DNA of 64,000 nucleotides, from assembly GCA_023091665.1 (NCBI GenBank), contig JALJCQ010000022.1:372001-436000 (forward strand), given 5' to 3'. The stretch comes from Pythium myriotylum (Eukaryota; Oomycota; Peronosporomycetes; Pythiales; Pythiaceae). Of the stretch, positions 27,311 to 35,730 are shown piece after piece. The position numbers and the translations under genes are program-made. The notes beneath the pieces are model-generated. The model saw only the letters and a list, made by a program, of their open reading frames with translations. It did no database searches and was not told the DNA's origin. How positions within the stretch are numbered: position 1 is the stretch's first letter; every line of letters begins with the position of its first letter.

Positions 27311-27528
27311 GATTGGACCTTGAAGATGACAGCACCTTCGGGATGGAGTGGAGGAGGTGTTGGCCAAATAGGATTGTTGATGCTACGACAGCGTTCTCCA
27401 ATTTTACATATATTCCGATTGCTTAGTCTATGCTGCGTCCAGATTGCCTATGCGCCCAACCAATCCTGGATAGCATGCGCCGAGAATAGCTGCCTAAGAG
27501 TCTAGACAGCATTCGGAGCACCTAGTGT

Positions 27529-27864
27529 TCATGCGTATGGGCAGTAACGACCGATCACGTATCCGCACCCAGCACCAGGCGATGAGCGCTTGCTCGAGGT
27601 CCAATCGCCTTTTAAGATGCAGCCGCGCGAGGCCGTCCACGTCCAGTGCGTGCACGATGGGTTACTGACGCAATAGTCCCCACACTTGTCGACCGCAAGG
27701 GGAACATCGCCAATGTCGTTACCGGGGAAGTCGCAGTCGTTATCCCACAAGACGTTACCATTTGAGCCTAGCCCCCATGCGGAGGCTGTTGGGACAGTCG
27801 ACAGGGTGGCAACGGCGGCGACGGCTGCGGCGAGGACTAGGTTCTTGGTGGTGAGGGAGAGCAT
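27529..27864 (-). CDS. Small secreted cysteine-rich PAN/apple-like protein 1
   Basis: 111 residues from ATG at 27864 (MLSLTTKNLVL). The N-terminus is a signal peptide ending VPTASA. The mature part (about 85 residues) has seven cysteines in the pattern DCDF...KCGDYC...SC.HW.W....GC.LK......GAGCGYV.GRYC, which resembles a compact PAN/apple fold used for carbohydrate or protein binding at surfaces. A near-identical pattern is encoded on the opposite strand at 30456. The 5' untranslated sequences of the two are also similar. Role unknown; it could be a wall-associated or host-facing protein. Confidence 0.75.
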   Translation of the reverse strand: MLSLTTKNLVLAAAVAAVATLSTVPTASAWGLGSNGNVLWDNDCDFPGNDIGDVPLAVDKCGDYCVSNPSCTHWTWTASRGCILKGDWTSSKRSSPGAGCGYVIGRYCPYA

Positions 27865-28264
27865 GACTGGAGATCTGCCAGGCTTCTGGGTCTTGATAGC
27901 TTTGGGTGCTTCTATCTGCTTGGTGTCCAGCAAGTTGCGTTTTGAGTTGTTGAGTGGCGCATGCGCTCATCCGACAGTCGTGTCCACAAAAGCGTCTTGG
28001 AGTGTGTGCTGTGTCTTAGGGAAGTGTTACCTGACGTGTGGAGGATGATAGTACCTTTTATCGTCTGTCTCGTTCAATCCTGATTTTCAAGTACCTCGAA
28101 GTATGAAGCCAACTCATTCCGCCTTGATTCACGGGACCAATTGTGGACCAAACCGAAGAGAGTAACCAGATTCCGTGGCAGCGTGGATCTAGTTCTCCCA
28201 ACTGTCCGCTTGGGTAGTTCTCTACATCCACGATGTATGGCGGCAGTGTCCGTCCTGTCAAGTA
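27865..28264. other. Region between PAN-like gene 1 and the hAT-like element
   Basis: 400 bp. The first part is the upstream region of the PAN-like gene. The second part (28058-28264) holds the downstream end of a minus-strand frame that is continuous across the hAT insertion once the target duplication is collapsed. Confidence 0.45.
28058..28264 (-). pseudogene. Remnant of an unknown ORF interrupted by the hAT-like element
   Basis: On the minus strand, collapsing the 8 bp duplication joins the frame ending SCSSYD at 30018 to YLTGRTLPPYIVDVENYPSG from 28264 to the stop at 28058, without a shift. Together they give about 88 open codons, bounded upstream by a TGA near 30078 that is followed by a possible splice acceptor (TTGTCACAG). 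I do not recognise the protein. It may be the last exon of a small gene. Confidence 0.4.
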
Positions 28265-28272
28265 GTCGTAGG
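28265..28272. repeat. 8 bp target site duplication GTCGTAGG, left copy
   Basis: GTCGTAGG directly precedes the terminal CACGG at 28273 and is repeated at 30018-30025 directly after the opposite terminus. An 8 bp duplication is diagnostic of the hAT superfamily. Confidence 0.88.
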
Positions 28273-28708
28273 CACGGGTTCCACGAGCGCGCTCGTTAAC
28301 GAGACGTTACCCAACCAAAAACCCAGATCACACACTCCCAGGGCAAGGGAACGAGCGCAATTTTGGAGCTCGTCCAATAATATTACAAAATAACGAGAAA
28401 AAGTGGGTGAGTTGACGAGCCAAAGGGGGTGAGTTGTCCCCACAGAGCTCGTTGCTCGTTGCTCGTTGAATGCTCGTGATTTTATTGGCAGAAACCTGGA
28501 CTCCCTGCTTGGAAACATTACGGAGGAACAGCAATTTTCTCATTTCTTTCAATATCCATCTTCAACATTGAACGACGAGAATCTGTTCTTTCACGTTCAG
28601 TGCTGTACTGTATCGGATATTGTCGTTCGTTTCAATAAAGTGCCCGCAGCTCGATGACATGACGCCACTCCACCACCACAATGTAGTGCTTAATTTCTCG
28701 CATTTTGG

Positions 28709-29163
28709 ATGGCACCAACCAACATGAATGACCGGGATCCAATAATTGAGATCGTCGACGACGAAGGCGAGGACAGTGCAGAGCCGACGGAGGATGCTGT
28801 GTCATGGCAGCGTATGAGGGCCAAATTGATGATATGGTTAATCATTTCTGGCAGCAAACGCATCAATTAGCGATTGAACATGCACTCATGGCTGTGCATC
28901 AAAGATCAGAGAACAATGCACAAGAACTCTCCACACGCCAAGACCACACATCCGTTCAGATCGAGCGAGCTCTCTTCGACACCAGAGTCACGCTTCAAGA
29001 CCAACTGTTCCAGGTAGCGTCTGTTCAAGACGCTCGACTCCAAGAAAGTAACGACGTTTTGAGAGGTCAGATCGCTCCGCTACTATCGAGCGCGCAACAC
29101 GAAGCTCTCTTTACACACAACCTGCTCAATGGCCAGGCATCACGAGCAAGAACAGGCTTTTAG
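28709..29163 (+). pseudogene. Frameshifted coiled-coil-like ORF inside the hAT-like element
   Basis: The first frame starts at ATG 28709 (MAPTNMNDRDPIIEIVDDEGED, acidic) and is cut by a stop after about 54 codons. A better continuation lies one frame over from near 28800 (AAYEGQIDDMVNHFWQQTH...) and runs to the stop at 29163, with a helical, Gln/Glu-rich composition. A one-frame shift near 28795-28805 would join them. The family is not recognised; it may be an accessory ORF of the element family. Confidence 0.4.
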
Positions 29164-29374
29164 TTGACTTTCGGCACACTTCGCTTGCGAGGCAGACCCA
29201 TACAAGAGTTCCATCCGACGCCTTTAATCTCACACCCCAATCGTGAATGATGCTTTTCTCGCCTTGTTCGTGCGGTACCTTTGTGAAGCCAGGAACAACT
29301 TCGTAGTTCGCGATTGCATCGGCCACAGCTTGGGGCGGCCGCTTCCTTTGACTGCGCGCAGGTGATGCCATCAT
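29126..29374 (-). pseudogene. hAT transposase N-terminal (BED-like) fragment
   Basis: An 82-codon frame from ATG at 29374. Residues 30-70 (WGVRLKASDGTLVWVCLASEVCRK) resemble the start of the BED-type zinc finger of oomycete hAT transposases, where a tryptophan and a C....C pair are followed by a histidine pair. The frame stops soon after the cysteines, so the finger is incomplete and the rest of the transposase is missing. The family link is from memory of typical sequences. Confidence 0.5.
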
Positions 29375-30017
29375 CTTGTCTGGTAGAGATTCTGCTGAGC
29401 AGGCGACTTGATGAAACCGGTGGAAGTTTGATAATGCAAATGAGAGTCAAGGCGCTTTTCGATGGCAAATTGCATTGCGAGAGGCCGTCGAGGAGTCTTC
29501 GCTTCCAAGTTGAAGAAAGAAGCACGAGGTTAAACAAGCAAGGCCGTCTGGAGACGTCCTTTGATACGTGACAGCAGCCCGCTTCGCGGCGAGGTACCAA
29601 GCCCTCATGATATCGACGGCCACACGTACACAAGATATAGGATGCGAAAGCGACGGCTTCAAGTTGAATTGATGCTGATTGCCTGGACAAGATACACGGT
29701 GCGACCACCAACGTCAAAGTTGAAGCTGAGCTTGTATTTTTCACTCGCGGCGGTGTCCCAATATTCTACCATTTATAGCCAACCAACAGGACGCAGTTTT
29801 TTTGACCAATCACATGTCGCAACGAACGAGCTGAACGAGCTACGAGCTTTTGCCCGATACAATCCAAGTCATCAACGAGCTTGAGCTCGTTCGAGTGACC
29901 GCCCTGTATTAAAATTTTCGACGAGCTGAGGTTTTTCAACGAGCGCTGCTCGTAGAAAAAACCCGTCTCGTGAAGGAGAGGGCGAGCTGGACTCGTCAAT
30001 TGCTCGTCCAATCCGTG

Positions 30018-30025
30018 GTCGTAGG
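30018..30025. repeat. 8 bp target site duplication GTCGTAGG, right copy
   Basis: Second copy of the host target, directly after the right terminus CCGTG of the hAT-like element. Confidence 0.88.
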
Positions 30026-30455
30026 AACTGCAGCTAGGATCACGCAAGGAAATGGCATCTGTGACAAGTGAAGAACTTCAAAGTACTGAGCCATTTGAGA
30101 GCAAATGATGAGTTCTGGCTTTGACGTCATCCATAAGATCTGTTTTTGTGTCACTTGAGATGATTCTTGGGTTGACAAAGTCAGCCAGAAATTTCTGGGC
30201 TTCACAGTCAGTGTAAATTGGGTTCGGATTTGAAATATCAGGAAAGAACAAAGAAAAGACACAAATGACGCAGCACATTTACGCTATCTGTAGTACTTAG
30301 TAGAGAAATCCTCGTGGCACCATTTCTCCTCAGTGTCCCCCATGATCTCAAGTGCCAGACGAGTGCACACGATCACAACCACAATTCAACTTGCTCCACA
30401 CCAAGCACATTGCAACAGCCAGCCAAAGCCCCCGAAGCCTGCAAACCACACAGAC
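30026..30455. other. Region between the hAT-like element and PAN-like gene 2
   Basis: 430 bp. The left part holds about 50 bp of the minus-strand ORF split by the transposon; a further minus frame (30078-30278, with FLADFVNPRIISSDTK) could be an upstream exon of the same gene, unproven. The right 120 bp is the 5' region of PAN-like gene 2. Confidence 0.4.
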
Positions 30456-30797
30456 ATGCCTTCCCCGCCTTCAGTCACCACCAAGAATCTGGTTATCTCG
30501 GCAGCTGTCGTAGCCGTCACTGCGCTGACCGTCCCAACGGCCTCTGCGTGGTCTCTTGGCTCAAATGGAAGAGTTGTGTGGGAGAGTAACTGCGATTTCG
30601 TCGGCGGCGACATCGGAGCTGTCGGCGGGTCTGCAGACCAGTGCGGCGATCTCTGCATCAAAAGCGATTACTGTACACATTGGACGTGGTCCCCCCTGCG
30701 TGGCTGCTTGTTGAAGGCCAATTGGAGTGGATCCAAGGCCGCCTCGCCAGGCGCCGGCTGTGGTTTCGTTCTCGGTCGTTTCTGCGTTTCCGCGTGA
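30456..30797 (+). CDS. Small secreted cysteine-rich PAN/apple-like protein 2
   Basis: 113 residues from ATG at 30456 (MPSPPSVTTKNLVISAA); the upstream in-frame ATG at 30333 would place the hydrophobic signal sequence internally. The signal peptide ends VPTASA and the mature part has the same seven cysteines as the protein at 27529: NCDF, QCGDLC, DYC.HW.W, RGC.LK, GAGCGFV, RFC. The two are inverted paralogues with starts facing away from the hAT-like element between them. No enzyme motif is present. Confidence 0.78.
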   Translation: MPSPPSVTTKNLVISAAVVAVTALTVPTASAWSLGSNGRVVWESNCDFVGGDIGAVGGSADQCGDLCIKSDYCTHWTWSPLRGCLLKANWSGSKAASPGAGCGFVLGRFCVSA

Positions 30798-31057
30798 AGA
30801 CCAGAGGCTCCTGTCTCGCCTTGGTCCCTACGACATCGTATCGCATTACGAGGCTGAACAATTCAGCGATGCTGCTGATTTTTACCGAGCGACTCGGGAT
30901 GGATATGGACAGGAGCGATTCGAACGATACCTTAGATAAGAAACAGAATACACTTATGGTCAGAGATTAGTCTTACACCTCAAGAACTCGGAAGCGCATC
31001 TACTGTTCGGGTCTCGTATATGCTTCGGAGCACTACAGCAAGCCCTTCACAGTTACC

Positions 31058-31105
31058 TTCGTATCGATGTGGATTAACTTCTAAGTTAATCCACATCGAT
31101 ACGAA
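31058..31105. repeat. 23 bp perfect inverted repeat with a 2 bp centre
   Basis: TTCGTATCGATGTGGATTAA continues into CTT, and is perfectly inverted after the two bases CT at 31081-31082. It would form a 23 bp hairpin almost without a loop. Such perfect palindromes decay quickly, so it is young or selected. It lies 90 bp upstream of the WW/B-box gene and could be a transcript-end hairpin for the PAN-like gene or a tiny transposon relic. Confidence 0.9.
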
Positions 31106-31130
31106 AATACTCCTTAATTAAAATTGAGGT

Positions 31131-31166
31131 GTATTTTGGCATTGGTGACAGAAACACCATATTTTG
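31131..31166. promoter_or_regulatory. Short motif shared with the HPF1 promoter (copy 2)
   Basis: GTATTTTG followed, after eight bases, by TGACAGAAACACCATATTTTG. It resembles 27282-27310 on the same strand and lies 30-65 bp upstream of the WW/B-box start codon. Function is unknown. Confidence 0.4.
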
Positions 31167-31195
31167 CTCCACGATCTTGAAGCGACGCCATTAAA

Positions 31196-32104
31196 ATGCC
31201 CCGACATCGAGTACCACAGCTCCAAGGGGATAAAAGTGATGGAGGGGGTGCCAGCCCAGATGAAGCCGTGGCACTGACTTCTGAACAGCGCTCGGTTGAG
31301 TTCCTGCGCCGCGCAATGCGGAGTGAGACTCATTGGCGGCCGTCGATGGCGTTGGCGAAGTGCCTGGGTGTTGGGCAAAACAAGCTGCAGCTCACAAATG
31401 ATAAGGATGCTATGACGAACCTCGTGTGGGCGACTGTATCCGTGCTCATCTACATGGCTTCGCAGCTCGCCGATGTCCACGAACTATGGTATGAAATGGC
31501 AAGCGCGGCACTCCAATGGCTCTATGAGCAACCCCACTTCGTTGAAAGCCGCGAGGATCTCATCGTCAGTGCATGCACGATGCTCAATGTCCGTGATCCG
31601 TCCGGCATGATGGAGAATGTGTTTCCCGAGCCAAAAGATGAGGAAACGAAAGCTCTTGAGGTCGCCCTAGGTGACTGGAAGATCTACTACCTTGATGAGC
31701 CACCGTACTCGATGTATTACTGGAACGAAAAGACGAATCAAAGTACGTGGCGGAGCCCAATCGAGACTGCTCAGTTGGAGAAAGAGAGACAAGAGAAGAA
31801 GAAGCAAAGAGACGATCTTCTCGCCCGGGTCCTCCCAATGCGAGTGAAGATCAACCGGTCGAGTTTAGAACCCCAAGTGGAGCGCTTCTGCGAGGAATGC
31901 CTACGTTCAGTGAAGAGAACACGAACAAACGCAGTTATCTATTGCAGAGAATGTCGTCTGTATTTCTGTGCGGAATGCTGTGACATAGTTCACTCAGTGC
32001 GTGAGAAAGTCGCACACATTCAAACAAGCTTCCAGTTTATCGAATGCTTGGGGCGCAGAGGCTTTTCTCGACAACAAATCGAACGACTGACTCCTTCAGG
32101 GTAG
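31196..32104 (+). CDS. WW domain and B-box-like zinc finger protein
   Basis: 302 residues from ATG at 31196 (MPRHRVPQLQ). A helical N-terminal region (about 25-150) is not recognised. A WW domain lies at about 160-188 (W.IYYLDEPPYSMYYWNEKT then STWRSP), with both signature tryptophans and the central YYW, which binds proline-rich ligands. A Lys/Glu-rich helix follows. A zinc-binding module at about 231-275 (CEEC, YCRECRLYFCAECCDIVH) resembles a B-box or related C/H-rich finger. It is convergent with the FYVE-like/GAF gene, only 15 bp between stops. The pairing suggests an adaptor role, not a known enzyme. Confidence 0.8.
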   Translation: MPRHRVPQLQGDKSDGGGASPDEAVALTSEQRSVEFLRRAMRSETHWRPSMALAKCLGVGQNKLQLTNDKDAMTNLVWATVSVLIYMASQLADVHELWYEMASAALQWLYEQPHFVESREDLIVSACTMLNVRDPSGMMENVFPEPKDEETKALEVALGDWKIYYLDEPPYSMYYWNEKTNQSTWRSPIETAQLEKERQEKKKQRDDLLARVLPMRVKINRSSLEPQVERFCEECLRSVKRTRTNAVIYCRECRLYFCAECCDIVHSVREKVAHIQTSFQFIECLGRRGFSRQQIERLTPSG

Positions 32105-32119
32105 TAACTAGGAAAGCAG

Positions 32120-33346
32120 TTAGATATGGGCTACCATTGCCGCCTCCTCCCAAAGTCTCGAGACAATCTGTGCCAGTTTCTGCATGATTGAGTATTGCAT
32201 CGTCGTGATAAACTTGCGTGGCTTGTTATCCACCACACAAAGCGATGCCACCACGACGCCTGATGGTGAGAAGATGGGGAAACCAAAGTAAAAGAGCAGA
32301 TGCATCGTGCCCCTCACAACATCGAAGTTGCGAAAGCGGATATCGAGAGCAGCGTCGCGCACAAGAAATGGCAGTGGGGACGCCAATGCAAACGCGCAAA
32401 ACGTCTCGCCTCGATTCATGGGGGACCCTGCACAGCATGTGGGTGTAGCAATTGAGTACATCGTCTCATTGCGTACCACGGAGATGAACGCAGAAGCTGC
32501 CTCAAACTCCTTCGCTACAAGATCGCACACAAGCTGCATCTCATCTTCGAAATGGAGTTCGTGGCTAAGCAGGTTGTAGCGGTTGATGCACACCTCCCGC
32601 TCTTCCTCTCCTGTGATAACTGGCGTGCCTGCTCTTTCTTCTTCGTCCAGATCATAGAAGATTGGGTACGTGCGAGTACCGGAAGACTCCGCAAACTTGC
32701 ACTCCTCGATTGGCAGCTCGCGGACCACGACTTCGAAACACTGTTGTACCAAATGTTGCGCACTTTCAATGGGCGAGGGTCCCTCTCTCCTCTCTGCGCC
32801 GGCACTGAGAAGCGGGATCTGCAGCTCCTGGTTTGTGACGGTAATCCAATCGCCTTCCGAGATGTCGTCGATCATCGCTGCAAACGGATCCAATGACGCG
32901 CCAAGATGCTTGAGCAGCACGAGCACAGCGTGGCGCGCATGCTTCTTTGTGCGCAGAGCATCCGATAGGTTGAGTGAGATCTGGCTCTTGGACGACTGGA
33001 CAACCCACGGAGCGAGCGCGAACTGGAGCAGCAGCTCCGGGTCGCCCCACTTGTTGAGCTTGGTGATACAGTGGAAGCACGTGCGGATGTACTGGATGCG
33101 GTTGATCTCGCGCTCGCGTTCGATCACTGACGAGCACGGCTGGCACACCCAGAAGCCGCAGACGTGGCAGAGGTACTCCTTCCAGACGCTGTTGAAGAAG
33201 CGGCCGCAGTGCTTGCAGCGCGGGGACTTGGGTTGCGTGGTCTCGAAGACGAGCGTCTGGAAGCCGATGTTGCGGCGTCGCGCGATGAGCTGCTGCCGCG
33301 AGAAGCGCTTGAACACGGGGTGGTCGCTGCTTCCGGTCGTCGGCAT
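32120..33346 (-). CDS. FYVE-like zinc finger and GAF domain protein
   Basis: 408 residues from ATG at 33346 (MPTTGSSDHPV). A FYVE-type or FYVE-related finger at about residues 43-95 has paired cysteines (CKHCGRFF, LCHVCGFWVCQPC, CFHC), but lacks the R+HHCR phosphoinositide motif of canonical FYVE domains, so PI3P binding is doubtful. The middle is not recognised. A GAF domain at about 262-395 shows ASAFISVVR, GSPMNRGETFCAFAL, FLVRDA, and FYFGFPIFSPSGVVVASLCVVD, typical of small-molecule-sensing GAF folds. FYVE-like plus GAF is a recurrent oomycete architecture. An E2F-like box lies 272 bp upstream. Confidence 0.85.
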   Translation of the reverse strand: MPTTGSSDHPVFKRFSRQQLIARRRNIGFQTLVFETTQPKSPRCKHCGRFFNSVWKEYLCHVCGFWVCQPCSSVIEREREINRIQYIRTCFHCITKLNKWGDPELLLQFALAPWVVQSSKSQISLNLSDALRTKKHARHAVLVLLKHLGASLDPFAAMIDDISEGDWITVTNQELQIPLLSAGAERREGPSPIESAQHLVQQCFEVVVRELPIEECKFAESSGTRTYPIFYDLDEEERAGTPVITGEEEREVCINRYNLLSHELHFEDEMQLVCDLVAKEFEAASAFISVVRNETMYSIATPTCCAGSPMNRGETFCAFALASPLPFLVRDAALDIRFRNFDVVRGTMHLLFYFGFPIFSPSGVVVASLCVVDNKPRKFITTMQYSIMQKLAQIVSRLWEEAAMVAHI

Positions 33347-34237
33347 GGGCGCTGAGATCTCAAGAGCTCACGGTGGCTCGCGACGTTTCGAGATTTTTTG
33401 TGTAACGGTCGTCAGTTACACCCGAAACGAGCGTCTTCCGGTTCGTTTTCAATTGGGAAGACGCGAGCCATGGTGGCGGAGAGAGATCTGGTTGCAACGA
33501 GGTGGTCCCTCCAACTTGACTCAGCGGATCTCTCGCGTGAGACAAATCCCACTCAAGAGCGCCAGCTAACGAGCTAACGTCACCGAGAGTGGTCCATTTC
33601 GCTTTCACGGTGGGGTTGGCGGGAAAGATAATAAGAAGTCAGCAACTTTTCAGATGTTATTCTTTCCAACTACTGTTGACCATTTTGATAAAAATTCTAT
33701 CCTATTAGACTTCGAAATCGTATACCCTTCCATATAAGTAGCTATAGGGCCTTTCGATCTGGGCTGAGAAGTGAAAGTTATTTATACGGTTTGTCATTGG
33801 GCAAAGGCATGCGGTCAGACTCTCCACCGCGCTAGAGACACGCGTCCTCCATCAATCAAATGGGACAGGGGTCAGCGGCTAGGGTTCACAAAACCAGATC
33901 GACCTCCAAAACTAGCAATTCGGGTCGTTTCCCTTCTTTAAGTAATACTACCTCTTATAATGAAACTATTGTAAAATCGCTACAGAATGTATTATCAAAG
34001 GTTTCTGGCACTTAATCGAGGGATTTGGTAATTTACGCCGTGGAGCGAACGGAACCGCACTTTGGAGGAGATGGCTGCTTGAGACGCGATGGGAGCGCGG
34101 CGCGTCCGCCGCCGTCGTCGTCGGTGCGAGCGGCCATTCCGCGCTTGGCGCTCGCCCGCTCCATCTCCACGGCGAGGGAGAGAGAAAGTCCCAGTTCTCG
34201 CTGGCGACAAGCGCGTGGCTCGAGACCGCCGGAACGC
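33347..34237. other. Intergenic region between divergent FYVE-like/GAF and cytochrome b5 genes
   Basis: 891 bp. The left part is GC-balanced and includes an E2F-like box GGCGGGAAA (33618-33626). The middle (about 33630-34010) is AT-rich with no repeat or RNA gene that I recognise. The last 200 bp are GC-rich, open in frame with the b5 gene, and probably its 5' UTR. Confidence 0.45.
33618..33626 (-). promoter_or_regulatory. E2F-like box upstream of the FYVE-like/GAF gene
   Basis: TTTCCCGCC on the minus strand, 272 bp upstream of the start codon. It matches the E2F/DP consensus; function is inferred only from the sequence. Confidence 0.25.
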
Positions 34238-35371
34238 ATGTGCGAAGGGATCTTGCCGGGCGCTGAGCCCACGAACCACGTGGCGCCGGCCTCGCCGCCT
34301 GGCCCGTGGCGCGCCGCGGCAGGGACGGCGACCGCCGAGAAGCCAGCCGAGAGCAACTGCGACGCCGGCGACAAGCGCAAGCTCGTCGACGAGTTGAAGC
34401 CGAGCGGCGCGATGGAGGCAGACACGTGCTTCCCGGCGTGCATGAACGACGGCGGCGACGGCAACCAGAAGGAGGTGCGCCTCGTGGGCCCTCAGACCAA
34501 GATATCGGTGGAGCTGGAGACAAAGGCGAGCGACGGGATGGGCGTCACGGACACGCCACCGCCGACCACGTCATCGGGCCGACGCTCGCGGCGCAACTCC
34601 CGCCGCATGAGCAGCGACAACCAGTACGAAGGCTTCCTTGGGACTGGAGGCCCCAACTTTGACCTCGAAGACGTCGCCAAGGGCGTGCTCTCGCCGCTGG
34701 ACTACCGCTCGCTGCCGATGCCTCCCGGAAGTATCGTCGTCGACTACGACGAGGGAATGCCCGAGCGCAGCCGCACGGGTCTGCTCAAGGATGGGAGCAT
34801 TGACGGCAGCGGGAAGGCCGTGGTGGACGGCGCGTCCAGTGGGGACTGTGCGCCCGAGGCGTGCAATCCGCTGGATGCGCTATCGTTCGAGGAGCTCGCG
34901 ATCGAAGACACGCGGATACCGCGCCCACGACTCGGCAGCACCAGCCAGCCGAAGACGCCGAGCCGTCGAGGAAAGAGCGTTGTCCTTTCTTCTGCAACTG
35001 AGCCGCCCGCCAAAGTCTCCAAGCCTGTAGAGGAGAAGAAGAAGAAGCAACAAGAGCCGGACGAGGCGCTGGAGCGCTGCTCCACGATGCACAAGCTCTG
35101 TCTCTGCGAAGTGCGGCTCCACAAGTCCCGCGAGTCGTGCTGGCTCGTCGCGAACAACTCGGTCTATGACGTGACGGGTTTGGTGGACTCGCATCCGGCG
35201 GGTCCACGATCCATCATGCGCAAGGCCGGCGGGCCGGACTGCACGAAAGATATGAAGTTCCATTCCAAGGCCGCGCGCAAGATGCTCGAGAAGTGCTTTA
35301 TCGGGAAGCTCGCGCCGTGCGGAGAAGACCCGACCGAGGCAGACGGCCCAGCGGCCTGTACAATAATGTAG
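34238..35371 (+). CDS. Cytochrome b5 heme-binding domain protein with C-terminal CaaX box
   Basis: 377 residues from ATG at 34238 (MCEGILPGAE); the frame is open to 34025 but without an earlier ATG. Residues 1-280 are low-complexity and charged with phospho-site-like Ser/Arg patches (SGRRSRRNSRRMS). The cytochrome b5 domain is at about 285-365: CWLVANNSVYDVTGLVDSHPAG, with the first heme histidine in HPAG and the second in KFHSKAA. The protein ends in CTIM, a CaaX box predicted to be farnesylated. No transmembrane segment is seen, so a lipid anchor would replace the usual b5 tail anchor. Partner and reaction are unknown. Confidence 0.85.
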   Translation: MCEGILPGAEPTNHVAPASPPGPWRAAAGTATAEKPAESNCDAGDKRKLVDELKPSGAMEADTCFPACMNDGGDGNQKEVRLVGPQTKISVELETKASDGMGVTDTPPPTTSSGRRSRRNSRRMSSDNQYEGFLGTGGPNFDLEDVAKGVLSPLDYRSLPMPPGSIVVDYDEGMPERSRTGLLKDGSIDGSGKAVVDGASSGDCAPEACNPLDALSFEELAIEDTRIPRPRLGSTSQPKTPSRRGKSVVLSSATEPPAKVSKPVEEKKKKQQEPDEALERCSTMHKLCLCEVRLHKSRESCWLVANNSVYDVTGLVDSHPAGPRSIMRKAGGPDCTKDMKFHSKAARKMLEKCFIGKLAPCGEDPTEADGPAACTIM

Positions 35372-35520
35372 CACTACAGTCTGAATCCGTCAGAGCTCTG
35401 TGCGTGTCTTGGCGGTTTTGGTTCCAGACTGTGGCATGAGGAGAGCGCGGCAAGTGGTGCTCATCCACCAACTCATCTCTCTGGTGGTTGCTGATTGAAG
35501 TGGGAATGGTTGCAGCAGGC

Positions 35521-35657
35521 CATCATTCCAACGGGTCGACCTGCATTGTACTGCCCAATTGACCCGACCCATAATTTATTCTTTGTTTCAGAATGATTCC
35601 GGGTGGGTCGGTCCCCTCAACGGGTCCATCGCGGGTTTCCAACCTGGTGGAATGATT
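35521..35657. mobile_element. MITE-like inverted-repeat sequence upstream of the third ABCC gene
   Basis: ATCATTCCAACGGGT (35522-35536) is inverted as ACCTGGTGGAATGAT (35642-35656), 13 of 15 matching, enclosing about 105 bp with further GGGTCG-type inverted motifs and no coding capacity. The size and ends suggest a miniature inverted-repeat element. A clear target duplication is not visible. It ends 73 bp before the ABCC start codon, so it may contribute 5' UTR or promoter sequence. Confidence 0.45.
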
Positions 35658-35730
35658 GCAGAGATGGACATGCCAGCTCCCCAGAATGGAAGCTCGATGC
35701 GTCGCTTTCCTCACTCGGCAACTCGCGGCC

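Larger units (their letters stand above)
28273..30017. mobile_element. hAT-type DNA transposon, decayed, 1,745 bp
   Basis: The ends are imperfect terminal inverted repeats, CACGGGTTCCACGAGC on the left and the reverse complement of CACGGATTGGACGAGC on the right (13 of 16 match), flanked by an exact 8 bp duplication GTCGTAGG. Both subterminal regions (about 28280-28480 and 29820-30005) are full of GCTCGT/ACGAGC motifs, as expected of hAT subterminal transposase-binding repeats. Inside are a minus-strand fragment resembling a transposase BED-type N-terminus and a frameshifted plus-strand ORF. No catalytic or dimerisation domain of a hAT transposase is seen, so the copy is non-autonomous. Confidence 0.85.
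30798..31195. other. Intergenic region with a near-perfect palindrome
   Basis: 398 bp between PAN-like gene 2 and the WW/B-box gene. It contains a 23+23 bp palindrome (31058-31105) and, 30-65 bp before the WW/B-box start codon, a block shared with the HPF1 promoter (31131-31166). I see no further gene. Confidence 0.5.
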
